NCBI GenBank assembly: GCA_947628025.1
Contig: CANQYH010000045.1
Span: 1-14,847 of the forward strand
Source of the DNA: an uncultured Lachnospiraceae bacterium
Lineage (GTDB): Bacteria; Bacillota; Clostridia; Lachnospirales; Lachnospiraceae
Length of the DNA: 14,847 nucleotides
Direction of reading: 5' to 3'
Part shown: positions 6,727 through 14,599 of the stretch, piece by piece
How the letters are laid out: every line of letters begins with the position of its first letter
Position numbering within the stretch: the first letter of the stretch is position 1
The notes under the pieces: generated by a model
Databases searched by the model: none
What the model was told of the DNA's origin: nothing
Seen by the model: only the letters and a program-made list of their open reading frames with translations
Program-made: the position numbers and the translations under genes

Positions 6727-7818
6727 TCAGTTCCCCGCTCTCACGGTGAACGGAATCGCGTTCACGCCGTCCAGCCGCGCCGACTGCCGGCCGCCCAGCA
6801 CACTGTTGATTCCCAGGTAGGTGTTCTGCCCCAAAAGAATACCGGGTCTCAGTTCCACGATCCGGCAGGACGCGCCCGCCGGAACCGTCATCTCCGCCAG
6901 CTTCCGGATGGCGCGGCTGCGGGTGTTGCCCATGGAGTCCCTGACCCCCGACGTGTCCAGCAGCACGGTTACGCCACCGGGACCGTGCTCCGGATCCTCT
7001 TCCGTCACAAACGGCTCCCGTCCCGTGTAGAGCCGGAACAATTCTTTCAGATAGCGCACTGTACCGCGGATCCGGTACAGGGACGCCGCGTTGGATACCA
7101 GGTAGCGGAGCTGGGACTCGTTCCACAGTTCCCTGTTCTCTACCGCCAGCCATTCTGCCAGCCATTCCAGGTATTCCAGCTCTGCGGTCCTGGGATTCAG
7201 ATGGAGCGGCATCTCCCCAATCCGGTCCGACAGATCCTCATACATGGACTGGAATATCCCCAGGTACCGTTCCAGAAAGGAAGCGCTGTCCGCGTCCTCC
7301 TGGTAAAGCTCCGGCAGATATTTCAGCCAGGTGTCTTTTGGGAAACCGATCTTTATGCCCTGCACCGCGGGCCGCCGTCCGGGCCGGCCCTCCAGTTCCA
7401 GCCGAAACCATAGGTACCTCCCCCGCACCCGGTGAAGGAGCACGTCCTCCGGGGACGAAAACTCCGCCTGCAGACAGGGCGCAAACAGCCGGTCCAGCGT
7501 CTCGGGGGAAACGGAAGCATCTTTCAGAAGCGCCTCCACGTCCCCCGCCGGGAACGCCTCCCCGGCGGTTACGATGCGGGTATCCGCCGCGTACACGGAC
7601 AGAACCGCCCTCGTCCCGATCCCGAAGTTTCCCATCACCTGCATCCGGTTCCAGACCGTCTGCGCCTCGCCGCTGTCGAACACGCAGGAACGGTATGTCC
7701 CCTGATCCGCGCCCTCGGCCAGCCTGAGCGTTCCGGCCGCGATCGCCAGTCCCTCCATCCGGCCTTTCAGGAAATCCTCCTGTTTATGGATGATAAAATA
7801 TTTTTTTCTCTGCTTCAC
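6727..7818 (-). CDS. P2 gpI-type phage tail/baseplate protein with large N- and C-terminal extensions
   Basis: This 363-residue protein starts with GTG two bases after a 1-base spacer beyond the upstream stop region; GGAGGG lies eight bases before the GTG inside the end of the preceding gene, implying coupled translation. Residues about 163-275 match the gpI-type tail domain of CIS clusters: W164-L-K-Y-L-P-E-L-Y-Q, S180-F-L-E-R-Y-L-G-I-F-Q, then LEYLEWLAEWL and YRIRGTVRYLKELFRLYTG. About 160 residues of predicted beta-rich sequence precede it and about 90 follow, ending in a V-T-V-L-L-D-T-S strand and a region ending VRAGN. In P2, gpI sits at the baseplate edge and helps attach fibres. The next gene is a candidate fibre or adaptor, which fits. 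The role of the extensions is unknown. Confidence 0.87.
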   Translation of the reverse strand: MKQRKKYFIIHKQEDFLKGRMEGLAIAAGTLRLAEGADQGTYRSCVFDSGEAQTVWNRMQVMGNFGIGTRAVLSVYAADTRIVTAGEAFPAGDVEALLKDASVSPETLDRLFAPCLQAEFSSPEDVLLHRVRGRYLWFRLELEGRPGRRPAVQGIKIGFPKDTWLKYLPELYQEDADSASFLERYLGIFQSMYEDLSDRIGEMPLHLNPRTAELEYLEWLAEWLAVENRELWNESQLRYLVSNAASLYRIRGTVRYLKELFRLYTGREPFVTEEDPEHGPGGVTVLLDTSGVRDSMGNTRSRAIRKLAEMTVPAGASCRIVELRPGILLGQNTYLGINSVLGGRQSARLDGVNAIPFTVRAGN

Positions 7819-7821
7819 CGG

Positions 7822-9948
7822 TCATTCCCTCCTGTCCGGCAGACGGAACAGGCAGTCCCATTCTCCCAGATACGCCAGACCTCCGGCCGGGAGCAGGATG
7901 TCCCCGTTGGGGCCTCTGCGGGCCAGGCTGCCCTGAGCGTCCAGGTTCAGGTTCCTCACCGCCGCCACCCGTTCCATCCCGTCGATCTCGCCGTACAGAC
8001 TTCCGTAGGAGACGACCCGCCCGAAGTCGTTCCGCTGCCCCTCAAAGAAACGGGCCAGGAGCTCTCCGATCTCCTGCCGCAGCTGCCGGTGCCCGGACTC
8101 CGCCTCCACTTCCACGTACACGGTAATGCCGATGTATTCCGGGGGCACGATCCGGAACCGCGTCCCGATCAGGCTGCGCGGCTGCAGCATCCTGCTGATA
8201 TTTCGGATATACGCCTCGCTGCAGACCGGCCGCGGGCGCTCCGAATAGGGCTTTACGACCAGCGTCACCAGGTTCTCATCGGCCCTCAGACGGCAGGCGT
8301 CCGCCGCGCCGGGGTCCTCTGCGGATGCCGGGATAGCGCGCACCTTGTCGATCATAAGTCCCGGCGTCCGCCTGGTCAGTTCTTCATAGTCCCCGCAGGT
8401 CACCGCCCGCTCGGTCCGCTCCAGGTCCCGGATCACACGCTCCCTGCATTCCTCCAGGGTCTCCGTGTCCCTGCCGCCCCTGGCCGCTTCCATATTGACG
8501 ATGCCGGTGAACGGGCCGCCCGCTTCCTGCTCCCGGATGACCCCGGATTTTACGTTGCCCCGCTTCCCCAGGCTGGTATGGCCCGCGGCCAGCAGGATCC
8601 GCCCGTGGGGGATGCTGCCCCGGATCCCGTCGCCGAAGAGCAAAAGATTCTGTTCCTCCTCGCAGACGTAGCGGCGGTCGCAGGGGCCGCAGCCGCTGAA
8701 ATCCTCCGCCTGCTCCCACTCCTCAAATACGCCGCTGTCCGGCTCCGTCTCCAGCAAAAGCTCCAGGCCGCCGGCGCACAGCCCCGGAAGATCCAGCTCC
8801 GTCTCCTGCGCCGGAAACCCGTCGGCGATCCCCAGGACACGCCGGTCCGCCATATCCGGATCGTAGCAGAGGAGGAGCCCCGTATGCTCCGCGCCCGGAC
8901 CGGACCGGCCGCCGGATCCCGGCGCGGGCGGCAGCGCCGCCGTCCGCAGCAGAAAGCGGGTCGTTTCCTCCTCCCGCTCTTTTTCTATCTCCCCGCGGAA
9001 TCGTTCAAAACCGTTCCCGCGGTCGAGGTAAACCTCATAGCCGCCGGCCATTCCCAGGTACGTGTCGGTCTCCGCCACGGCGTCCTCCCCCTCGCGCCAC
9101 GAAAAGCGAACGCTCTCGCTCAGCGTGTAGGTCTGGCGCGCCGCCAGCTTGAGCGTCGAGATCCGCTCCGCCACCGGAGAAACGTCGTATTCTCCCTCCG
9201 CAAGCGTAAACCGCAGACAGTACCGGCCCGTACTGTCCGGCTCCATGTCCTCGGAAAGGCGCAGGCTGACGAACCCGTCCTCCAGGAACTGATTCGTACC
9301 GTCCTTCCACCATTCCACGGGCCGGAACTCGCCGCCGTGGGAATATTCCGCCGTCAGCGACACCAGCGGCACGAAATCCCCGCGCTTCCCGACGGGATTT
9401 CTCCTGACCGGATAGCCATGAAAGAAAAGGAAAAACAGTTCGTGTATCTTTCCCTTTCTCAAGGGAGCCGAAAAGACCACCCGGAACGACGCGCCCGGCT
9501 TCGGGTCCGTGCCGAACACCGGGATATGGAGGCGGCCGTCCCCCACGATCGTCTCCCCATCCTCCGTACAGAGAGCCACGACGCCGCTCGGTTCCAGGTA
9601 CCGGGACTCCACCGTCTCAAACGGAACTTCGAACGCCCGAAACCGGCTCCCCCGCGGCACGATCTCCGCCCGCGCCGGCCGGTTCACCGTGATAAGAGAC
9701 GACGCGGGCACGATCGGTCTCTGCCGTCCGCCCAGAAGCGCCAGGTACCGCCGGATATGCGCCGGACCGATCTGATCCATATAAAACTGCTGGTTCTCTT
9801 TCATCCACGCCATCAGTTCCATCAGGGTGATCCCCGGATCGTGGTAATTGTAATCGGTCCAGAAAGGGGCGTATTTGGGGATCATCCGCCTGGCTTTCTC
9901 CAGGATATCCTCAAAGCGCTCGTCATCTAAAACCACCGTCGGCAGCAT
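7822..9948 (-). CDS. second baseplate-J-type protein (Afp12-like baseplate wedge protein)
   Basis: This 708-residue protein starts with L-D-D-E-R-F-E-D-I-L-E-x-A and IPKYAPFWTDYNYHDPGITL (about residues 24-43), then MELMAWMKENQQFYMDQI. This N-terminal signature is highly characteristic of Afp12/PVC12-type CIS baseplate proteins. A baseplate_J core begins at F438 (FGDGIRGSIPHGRILLAAGH), followed by GNVKSGVIREQEAGGPF and an R-A-V-T-C-G-D-Y-E-E-L-T motif. It should pair with the upstream 1031-residue protein as the heterodimeric wedge. AAAGGAGG lies six bases before the ATG, one of the best ribosome binding sites in the operon. Its 3' end carries the ribosome binding site of the next gene, so translation is probably coupled. 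Confidence 0.93.
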   Translation of the reverse strand: MLPTVVLDDERFEDILEKARRMIPKYAPFWTDYNYHDPGITLMELMAWMKENQQFYMDQIGPAHIRRYLALLGGRQRPIVPASSLITVNRPARAEIVPRGSRFRAFEVPFETVESRYLEPSGVVALCTEDGETIVGDGRLHIPVFGTDPKPGASFRVVFSAPLRKGKIHELFFLFFHGYPVRRNPVGKRGDFVPLVSLTAEYSHGGEFRPVEWWKDGTNQFLEDGFVSLRLSEDMEPDSTGRYCLRFTLAEGEYDVSPVAERISTLKLAARQTYTLSESVRFSWREGEDAVAETDTYLGMAGGYEVYLDRGNGFERFRGEIEKEREEETTRFLLRTAALPPAPGSGGRSGPGAEHTGLLLCYDPDMADRRVLGIADGFPAQETELDLPGLCAGGLELLLETEPDSGVFEEWEQAEDFSGCGPCDRRYVCEEEQNLLLFGDGIRGSIPHGRILLAAGHTSLGKRGNVKSGVIREQEAGGPFTGIVNMEAARGGRDTETLEECRERVIRDLERTERAVTCGDYEELTRRTPGLMIDKVRAIPASAEDPGAADACRLRADENLVTLVVKPYSERPRPVCSEAYIRNISRMLQPRSLIGTRFRIVPPEYIGITVYVEVEAESGHRQLRQEIGELLARFFEGQRNDFGRVVSYGSLYGEIDGMERVAAVRNLNLDAQGSLARRGPNGDILLPAGGLAYLGEWDCLFRLPDRRE
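7827..7832 (-). promoter_or_regulatory. Shine-Dalgarno that decides the GTG start of the gpI-type gene
   Basis: On the minus strand this is GGAGGG, eight bases upstream of the GTG codon at 7816-7818. It lies within the last codons of the Afp12-like gene. It supports the GTG start and translational coupling of the two genes. Confidence 0.75.
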
Positions 9949-9954
9949 GCCGTG

Positions 9955-9962
9955 CCTCCTTT
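9955..9962 (-). promoter_or_regulatory. strong Shine-Dalgarno for the Afp12-like gene
   Basis: On the minus strand this reads AAAGGAGG, six bases from the ATG at 9946-9948. It fixes the start of the 708-residue protein and is near the ideal match to the 3' end of Bacillota 16S rRNA. Confidence 0.85.
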
Positions 9963-9988
9963 CTTTCCGCAGAGATCCATGGGGCCGC

Positions 9989-12900
9989 CTAAGCGATCGT
10001 AAACGTCAGGTCGTGTTCCCCGTTCAGGGCCACCGCGAACAGGGTCTTCCTGACCCGTTCCTCGTCCGTTTCCACCCATCCCTGGCTGCATTTTCGGTAC
10101 AGCGTCATCCGCAGCCGGCGCAGGAACACGATCCCCGGCGTGTCCCGCACCACATTGGCGATCTGCGCCTCGTTGGGGATCTGACCGATCTCCCAGCCCC
10201 GCCCGCTGAAATTGCCTCTGACGGGATCCAGAAACAGCGCGATCCGCTCCAGCACCTGCCGCCGCGTTTCAAAGACGTCGTTGGGGTCCCCCGCTACGAT
10301 ATCGATCCGGCAGCGGACCTGAAAGAATGCGGGTTCCGCCACCGCAAACCGCCCGCCGGCAGACAGGGCGGCCGGAAGACAGGGCGCAAGGCTGCGGAAC
10401 ACCTCCTGCTTCACCCGCTCAAAATACAGGTCGTCGGCCAGGAAATCCCGCTGCAGCACCACCAGCGTCACATAACCGGGCCTGGGGAGCCCGTCCGCCG
10501 AACAGTTGGAAAAGCACTTGACCCGCAGGACCGAGCGGGAGGCCTCCATCGCCAGCGTCTCATAATCGCTCGCCATGACGGCCCGTCCGCCGTGACGCAG
10601 CCTGGCCGCGCGCCTGGCCACCGCCTCCTGCAGGTTTTCCTGCCCGCTTCCCCCGCTGGTGATCCGCGGGTTCGTCACCTGATTGATAAATCCCACGTTC
10701 CGCATCATCTGGTTCAGGCTCCCCGCGGGCAGATTGCCGCTTTCCCCGCCGCCGGTCTTATAGACGACGCGGATCGTCTGTCCCGTCCCCGAGGGCGGGA
10801 TCGCTCCATGAACGCCGTCGGAAAACGTCACGGTCCCCAGGTTCCGGTCCGCTGTATAATGCCGGTCCGACGGTCCGGAAAAATAGAAATTCTCCCGCTC
10901 CGTCCACCGCACCCAGAAAGCCGTCAGCCTGCCCTCCGCGTCCCTCTCCTCCCGGACTTTCTCCCGGTCCGGGGCCCTGCCGCCCGGGGAGGCGGACTTT
11001 TTCATTTCCTCGATCTGTTTCCTGGACAAAGACGCGCTCTCGTCCACCCACACCTCCAGGTACTGGACGTTTGGGTGGAGCAGGCGGCAGACCCGGTTCT
11101 TCTCCTGGGGTTCGATCCGGAAAAACTCCTCCGGCCGGGTGCGGACGGCTTTCACGCGCGCCGCGTTCATATAAATGCCGCTGACCCTGGGGCTCCGGGC
11201 CTCGGCGGAACGGTTCCGGTAGCCGTTTTCCGCGTCCGTGATCCGCAGCCAGTATCCCTCGCACCCCAGCATCGTTTTTTTCGTAAAATCCACGCGCCCC
11301 AAAAACGTAAGGATGCCGCTCATCCGCATCTGTCCGGTTCCGTCCACCGGGACCAGCGGACAAAATCCGTCCTTTCCGTAATATTCGTACTCCAGCCGGG
11401 GCAGCGGGTCCGAGATGTTCTCCTCCATCACAAACAGGATCTTCACCGGTCCCCGCAAAAATGGTCCGGAAAACCTCATATACAGGCTCCGCCCGCCTCC
11501 GACCCCTTCAAACAGCGGAACGCGGCCCGCGGACAAGCGCGGCAGGACCGGCTCCCAGGCGCGGTTATTGAATGTATCCAGAAACAGCGGCGCTTCTTTT
11601 TCTTTTCCGTAAAAATAGGAAAATCTCAGATCGTTCACCACGGGAATGACGTAGCTGCCGTTCATCTTAAAGAGGTTTTCCATTTTGAGGATCCTGGCCC
11701 GCAAAAGCCTGGCCTGCACCGGCCCGGCCGGATAGGGGGCCGCGTCCCGCGGGCAGACAAACTCCAGGCAGATCTCCTGCCCTCCGCGGCAATCCTCATG
11801 ACTGAACACGCGGCCGTACCTGCCGTCCGCAAACAGTCTCGCCCATCCGCTTCCATTATAATACTCCCACGCCACCTGACCGATGACGATATCGTACTCC
11901 GGATCCGGCGCGAAATCCGACCGTTTCATGATCAGCTTCCAGTCGCGCTCCCGTTTCGGCGGCGCGTCCGCCGGTATCTTCACGTAATCCAACGTAAATT
12001 CCATCCGCACCGTGGCCCCGCCCTTGCTCAGCGCCTGGTCGGAGGCCACATAAAATTCGTCGAACAGCGACGGACGCTCCCCAAACAGCCGGATATCCTG
12101 AAGCGCCGCCTCGCCCTCGACGGTCTGCACCGCGTCCGGCAAGAAGCCGCAGGCCTCGGAGGAAACGGCCGCGCCGCCGATCATACAGCAGCCCCGCCGG
12201 CCGCCCTTTTCGCCGCATGCCGACCGGACCGCATCCGCGCCCCCGCCGGTCTTCCGCAGACGGCACCGTATGATATAGCACTGCCGCCCGTTATGCTCCG
12301 CCGCAGCCGGGGCGGGCTGATCCGCGGCTATCTCCAGCTCCAGGCTTTCTCCCCGCATCCCGCGCGACCGAAAAGGAACAAACCCGCGGGGCAGCGGTTC
12401 CTTATACGGGCTTTCGATCTCCGCGCCGCCTCCGCCGGCCGCCTCTCCCGCGTAATATTCAATGGCTACAGCCTTCTCGTCCAGGAACCAGGCGGGGATG
12501 CCTCCCTCGATATCCATATGCAGGAACAGCCGCGCCGGGGGCCGGACCGCCATCGCCGCGCCCGCGCCCAGCAGGAACATATGCTCCTGGAGATTCTCCC
12601 GGTCCGACTGGAACAGGCAGACCGGGAACCTGCCGGGGCCCTCCGGTCCCTCGCGCAGGTAGATCAGCTGGAGCAGATCCTGCTCTCCGTCCGTCAGAAG
12701 CATTTCCTCCAGAGTAACCGGCGTCACGTAGACGTCGTCCTCTGTCTCAAAAACAATATCCTGCTCTTCTTCATCCGTCCCGGCCAGCACCTCGATTCCT
12801 TTCGGCGCTTCCGTTCCCTCCTGGCCCCCGGTCAGACCAAAGGTCACATAGCCCTCGGCCGGAACGGAGGACCGCAGCCGGGTGTCGATCGCGTCGAAGA

Positions 12901-13084
12901 ACGCCAGCCGGTTCTTTATGGCGAGGCGGCCGAAACGGGCCTGCGTGCCCTCGAACATGTCCGCCCAGATCAGGGCCAGGGCCGTCGCCACATCGGGAGA
13001 CTGCTCGTCAAACCGCCATTCCGGCGCGTAGACCGCCGCCAGTTTCCGGATCTGTTCCACAGGCGTTTCCCTGTCCGCACTCAT
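9989..13084 (-). CDS. large baseplate-J-type wedge protein (Afp11-like putative baseplate assembly protein)
   Basis: The largest gene in the window, 1031 residues. The N-terminus (1-80) has the helical YAPEWRFDEQSPDVATALAL segment seen in CIS baseplate proteins. The middle (about 120-740) is long, beta-rich and poorly recognisable. From F754 there is the baseplate_J signature FSDGVHGAIPPSG, then VVYKTGGGESGNLPAGSL, VTNPRITSGG and RAVMASDYETLAMEAS. In the T4 gp6/P2 gpJ family this region forms the wedge arms that join around the spike and trigger sheath contraction. The ATG has GGAGG eight bases upstream and the stop is TAG. It is followed after 40 bases by a second J-type gene, the Afp11/Afp12 order. 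The family is secure; the middle region is not assigned. Confidence 0.93.
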   Translation of the reverse strand: MSADRETPVEQIRKLAAVYAPEWRFDEQSPDVATALALIWADMFEGTQARFGRLAIKNRLAFFDAIDTRLRSSVPAEGYVTFGLTGGQEGTEAPKGIEVLAGTDEEEQDIVFETEDDVYVTPVTLEEMLLTDGEQDLLQLIYLREGPEGPGRFPVCLFQSDRENLQEHMFLLGAGAAMAVRPPARLFLHMDIEGGIPAWFLDEKAVAIEYYAGEAAGGGGAEIESPYKEPLPRGFVPFRSRGMRGESLELEIAADQPAPAAAEHNGRQCYIIRCRLRKTGGGADAVRSACGEKGGRRGCCMIGGAAVSSEACGFLPDAVQTVEGEAALQDIRLFGERPSLFDEFYVASDQALSKGGATVRMEFTLDYVKIPADAPPKRERDWKLIMKRSDFAPDPEYDIVIGQVAWEYYNGSGWARLFADGRYGRVFSHEDCRGGQEICLEFVCPRDAAPYPAGPVQARLLRARILKMENLFKMNGSYVIPVVNDLRFSYFYGKEKEAPLFLDTFNNRAWEPVLPRLSAGRVPLFEGVGGGRSLYMRFSGPFLRGPVKILFVMEENISDPLPRLEYEYYGKDGFCPLVPVDGTGQMRMSGILTFLGRVDFTKKTMLGCEGYWLRITDAENGYRNRSAEARSPRVSGIYMNAARVKAVRTRPEEFFRIEPQEKNRVCRLLHPNVQYLEVWVDESASLSRKQIEEMKKSASPGGRAPDREKVREERDAEGRLTAFWVRWTERENFYFSGPSDRHYTADRNLGTVTFSDGVHGAIPPSGTGQTIRVVYKTGGGESGNLPAGSLNQMMRNVGFINQVTNPRITSGGSGQENLQEAVARRAARLRHGGRAVMASDYETLAMEASRSVLRVKCFSNCSADGLPRPGYVTLVVLQRDFLADDLYFERVKQEVFRSLAPCLPAALSAGGRFAVAEPAFFQVRCRIDIVAGDPNDVFETRRQVLERIALFLDPVRGNFSGRGWEIGQIPNEAQIANVVRDTPGIVFLRRLRMTLYRKCSQGWVETDEERVRKTLFAVALNGEHDLTFTIA

Positions 13085-13137
13085 TTACGCCGCCTCCCCT
13101 CTTTTTTCATGATCCGCGGTGCGCCGCCCGACCGCTC

Positions 13138-13551
13138 CTATATCCCCTCCTGTATGTAATACGGGAATACCAGGTTATAGGGGTTGTTGGTACTGCGAAC
13201 CACATAGCTGACATGGATCTCCGCGATCCCCTCCGGGATCCGGTCCAGGCTGACCCTGGCCTCCGGATCCATGAGACGCGGCTCCCACAGGATCAGGGCG
13301 TTCTCAATCTCCCGTTCCATGGCCCGCGCCGTCGCGTAATCCATCGTCATAAACACATATTCCTGGATACCGCAGCCGAAATCCGGCCGCATGACCCGCT
13401 CGCCTTTCCGCGTGAACAGGATGATGCGGACCGCTTCCGCGATATCTTTCTCCTCATTGACCGTGCATACCCGCCCGGTGGCCATATCCACCCTGGGCGG
13501 AAATCCCCATCCTTTTCCTAAAAATGCCTCTGAACCGCCGTCATAGCGCAT
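13138..13551 (-). CDS. gp25-like baseplate wedge protein (GPW/gp25 family)
   Basis: This 137-residue protein has the usual length of T4 gp25/Afp9/TssE-type wedge proteins. The diagnostic part is ILFTRKGERVMRPDFGCGI (about residues 44-62), matching the family pattern I-L-T-x-x-G-E-R-x-M-R-P-x-F-G-C-G-I, followed by a helix and ALILWEPRL (85-93, the I-x-x-W-E-P-R motif). The protein links the sheath to the baseplate and helps initiate sheath assembly. The ATG follows GGAAG at an 8-base spacing. It lies downstream of the spike gene across the repeat gap and 53 bases upstream of the large baseplate gene. The stop is TAG. Confidence 0.95.
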   Translation of the reverse strand: MRYDGGSEAFLGKGWGFPPRVDMATGRVCTVNEEKDIAEAVRIILFTRKGERVMRPDFGCGIQEYVFMTMDYATARAMEREIENALILWEPRLMDPEARVSLDRIPEGIAEIHVSYVVRSTNNPYNLVFPYYIQEGI

Positions 13552-13578
13552 AATCCGGTCTTCCTTTCCATTCTTCCG

Positions 13579-13740
13579 CGGCCCGCCCGGGTTCGCCTGA
13601 TTTTCCCCCCGACTGGCCGCATCTTCTCCCCCATCGTCTTGAGCGCGGCCCTGCCCGGGTCCGCCTGATTTCCCCCCTGACCGGCCGCATCTTCTCCCCT
13701 ATCGTCTTGACCGTGGCCCTGCCCGGGTCCGCCTGATTTC
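13579..13740. repeat. 68-bp imperfect tandem repeat, about 2.4 copies, between spike and gp25 genes
   Basis: The heptamer gcccggg recurs at 13585, 13653 and 13721, exactly 68 bases apart. It is followed each time by tccgcctgattt (ttcgcctgattt in the first copy). The two full copies also share ggccgcatcttctcccc and atcgtcttga. The unit is not a multiple of three and no credible gene covers it. On the minus strand each full unit carries GGGGAGAAGATGCGGCC, which resembles a translation start placed too close to its Shine-Dalgarno. It fills most of the 201-base gap between the gpV-like and gp25-like genes, the longest non-coding stretch in the window. Confidence 0.9.
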
Positions 13741-13752
13741 CTCCGGCGTCCG

Positions 13753-14571
13753 TCAGTTCAGCTTCACCATCGCGCCGCTTACCTCCGCGATCCCGCTGCT
13801 CTCCGCTTTCAGCGCCGCCGCGCCTCTCATATTCAGCGTCGTCTGGGAATCCACGCGGACCGTCTGTCCTTTCAGCTCCGCCTGCGCTCCCTCCGCCGTC
13901 AGCACCTGCCCTTTCACCGTCACATCCTGGCTCCCGTCGATACGGACGCTGCCGGCCCGCAGCTCCGCTTTCCGGCTTCCCCCGTCCAGCACGAGCATCT
14001 CCTGCCCCGCGACCGTAAAGACCGCTTTCTTCTCGCAGGCAAAGGCCAGAACGCCGTTCTTCGTATCCACCGTCACCACGTTCTTCCTCTCTTTGTCCTG
14101 CAGGGAGATCCGGCCCTCGCCGTCGTCCAGAACGATCTTCTGATCCCCCGGCGTTTCCACCGTGACCGTCTCTTTTCCCTCTTCCTCCGTTATGACGATC
14201 CGGCTGCCGCCGCGGGTGCGGATGGTCTTGACCGAATTATGTTCGGAAACCGCCCCCGGCGGCGCCGCGTCCTCATGGTTCCAGAGGCAGCCGACGACGA
14301 TGGGACAGTTGATATCTCCCATATGGAACGCCACCAGCACCTGCGAGCCGATCTCCGGCAGGAAGTAAACGCCGAACCCGTTTCCCGCGTAAGGGACCGC
14401 CACTCTGGCCCAGTCCGTCACGTTCCGGCCCGCCGCGCCCAGGGTGATCTCCACTTTCACCATGCCCGGATGCGCGCTGTCCCAGTTTTCTTTTACGATG
14501 CCTATGGCTACGCCGGAAATATTGGCTCCCCCGGCGTCCTGCCCCGGCAAAAAATCATCAAACAGGCCCAT
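13753..14571 (-). CDS. gpV/gp5-type baseplate spike protein (OB-fold plus beta-helix tip)
   Basis: This 272-residue protein forms the central spike of the contractile tail. Residues about 18-100 are a gp5/VgrG-type OB fold: I-x-G-x-A-I-G-I-V-K-E near residue 20, W54-A-R-V, and the hallmark GVYFLPEIGSQVLVAF at 67-82 followed by GD and P-x-V-x-G-x-L-W-N (about 85-98). Residues about 112-272 are short alternating beta-strand repeats rich in V/T/K/D/G, which fit the triple-stranded beta-helix of gp5C, VgrG or gpV. The ATG is preceded by GGGAGG at an 8-base spacing. The stop is followed by the repeat-bearing gap where a PAAR gene would often sit. No effector domain is fused to the tip. The family assignment is secure; an exact orthologue name is not. 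Confidence 0.93.
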   Translation of the reverse strand: MGLFDDFLPGQDAGGANISGVAIGIVKENWDSAHPGMVKVEITLGAAGRNVTDWARVAVPYAGNGFGVYFLPEIGSQVLVAFHMGDINCPIVVGCLWNHEDAAPPGAVSEHNSVKTIRTRGGSRIVITEEEGKETVTVETPGDQKIVLDDGEGRISLQDKERKNVVTVDTKNGVLAFACEKKAVFTVAGQEMLVLDGGSRKAELRAGSVRIDGSQDVTVKGQVLTAEGAQAELKGQTVRVDSQTTLNMRGAAALKAESSGIAEVSGAMVKLN

Positions 14572-14599
14572 TACACATACCTCCCGACCGGCCGCTCCG

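Noticed and set aside
7432..9930. An 832-codon open frame on the plus strand.
   Set aside because: Antisense to the Afp12-like and gpI-type genes and of low-complexity basic composition; a shadow of codon bias.
9875..13159. A 1094-codon open frame on the plus strand.
   Set aside because: It lies antisense to the 1031-residue baseplate gene, whose J-domain motifs are clear. GC-rich third positions keep the opposite strand open; the product is Arg/Pro/His-rich with no family features.
13541..13690. A 49-residue minus-strand frame in the repeat gap, preceded by GGGGAG.
   Set aside because: The Shine-Dalgarno-like stretch is only about three bases from the ATG, the product is Arg/Gly-rich repeat sequence, and it overlaps the gp25 start.
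13579..13740. The tandem repeats considered as a CRISPR array.
   Set aside because: Copies are contiguous with no unique spacers, there are fewer than three full units, and no cas genes are near.
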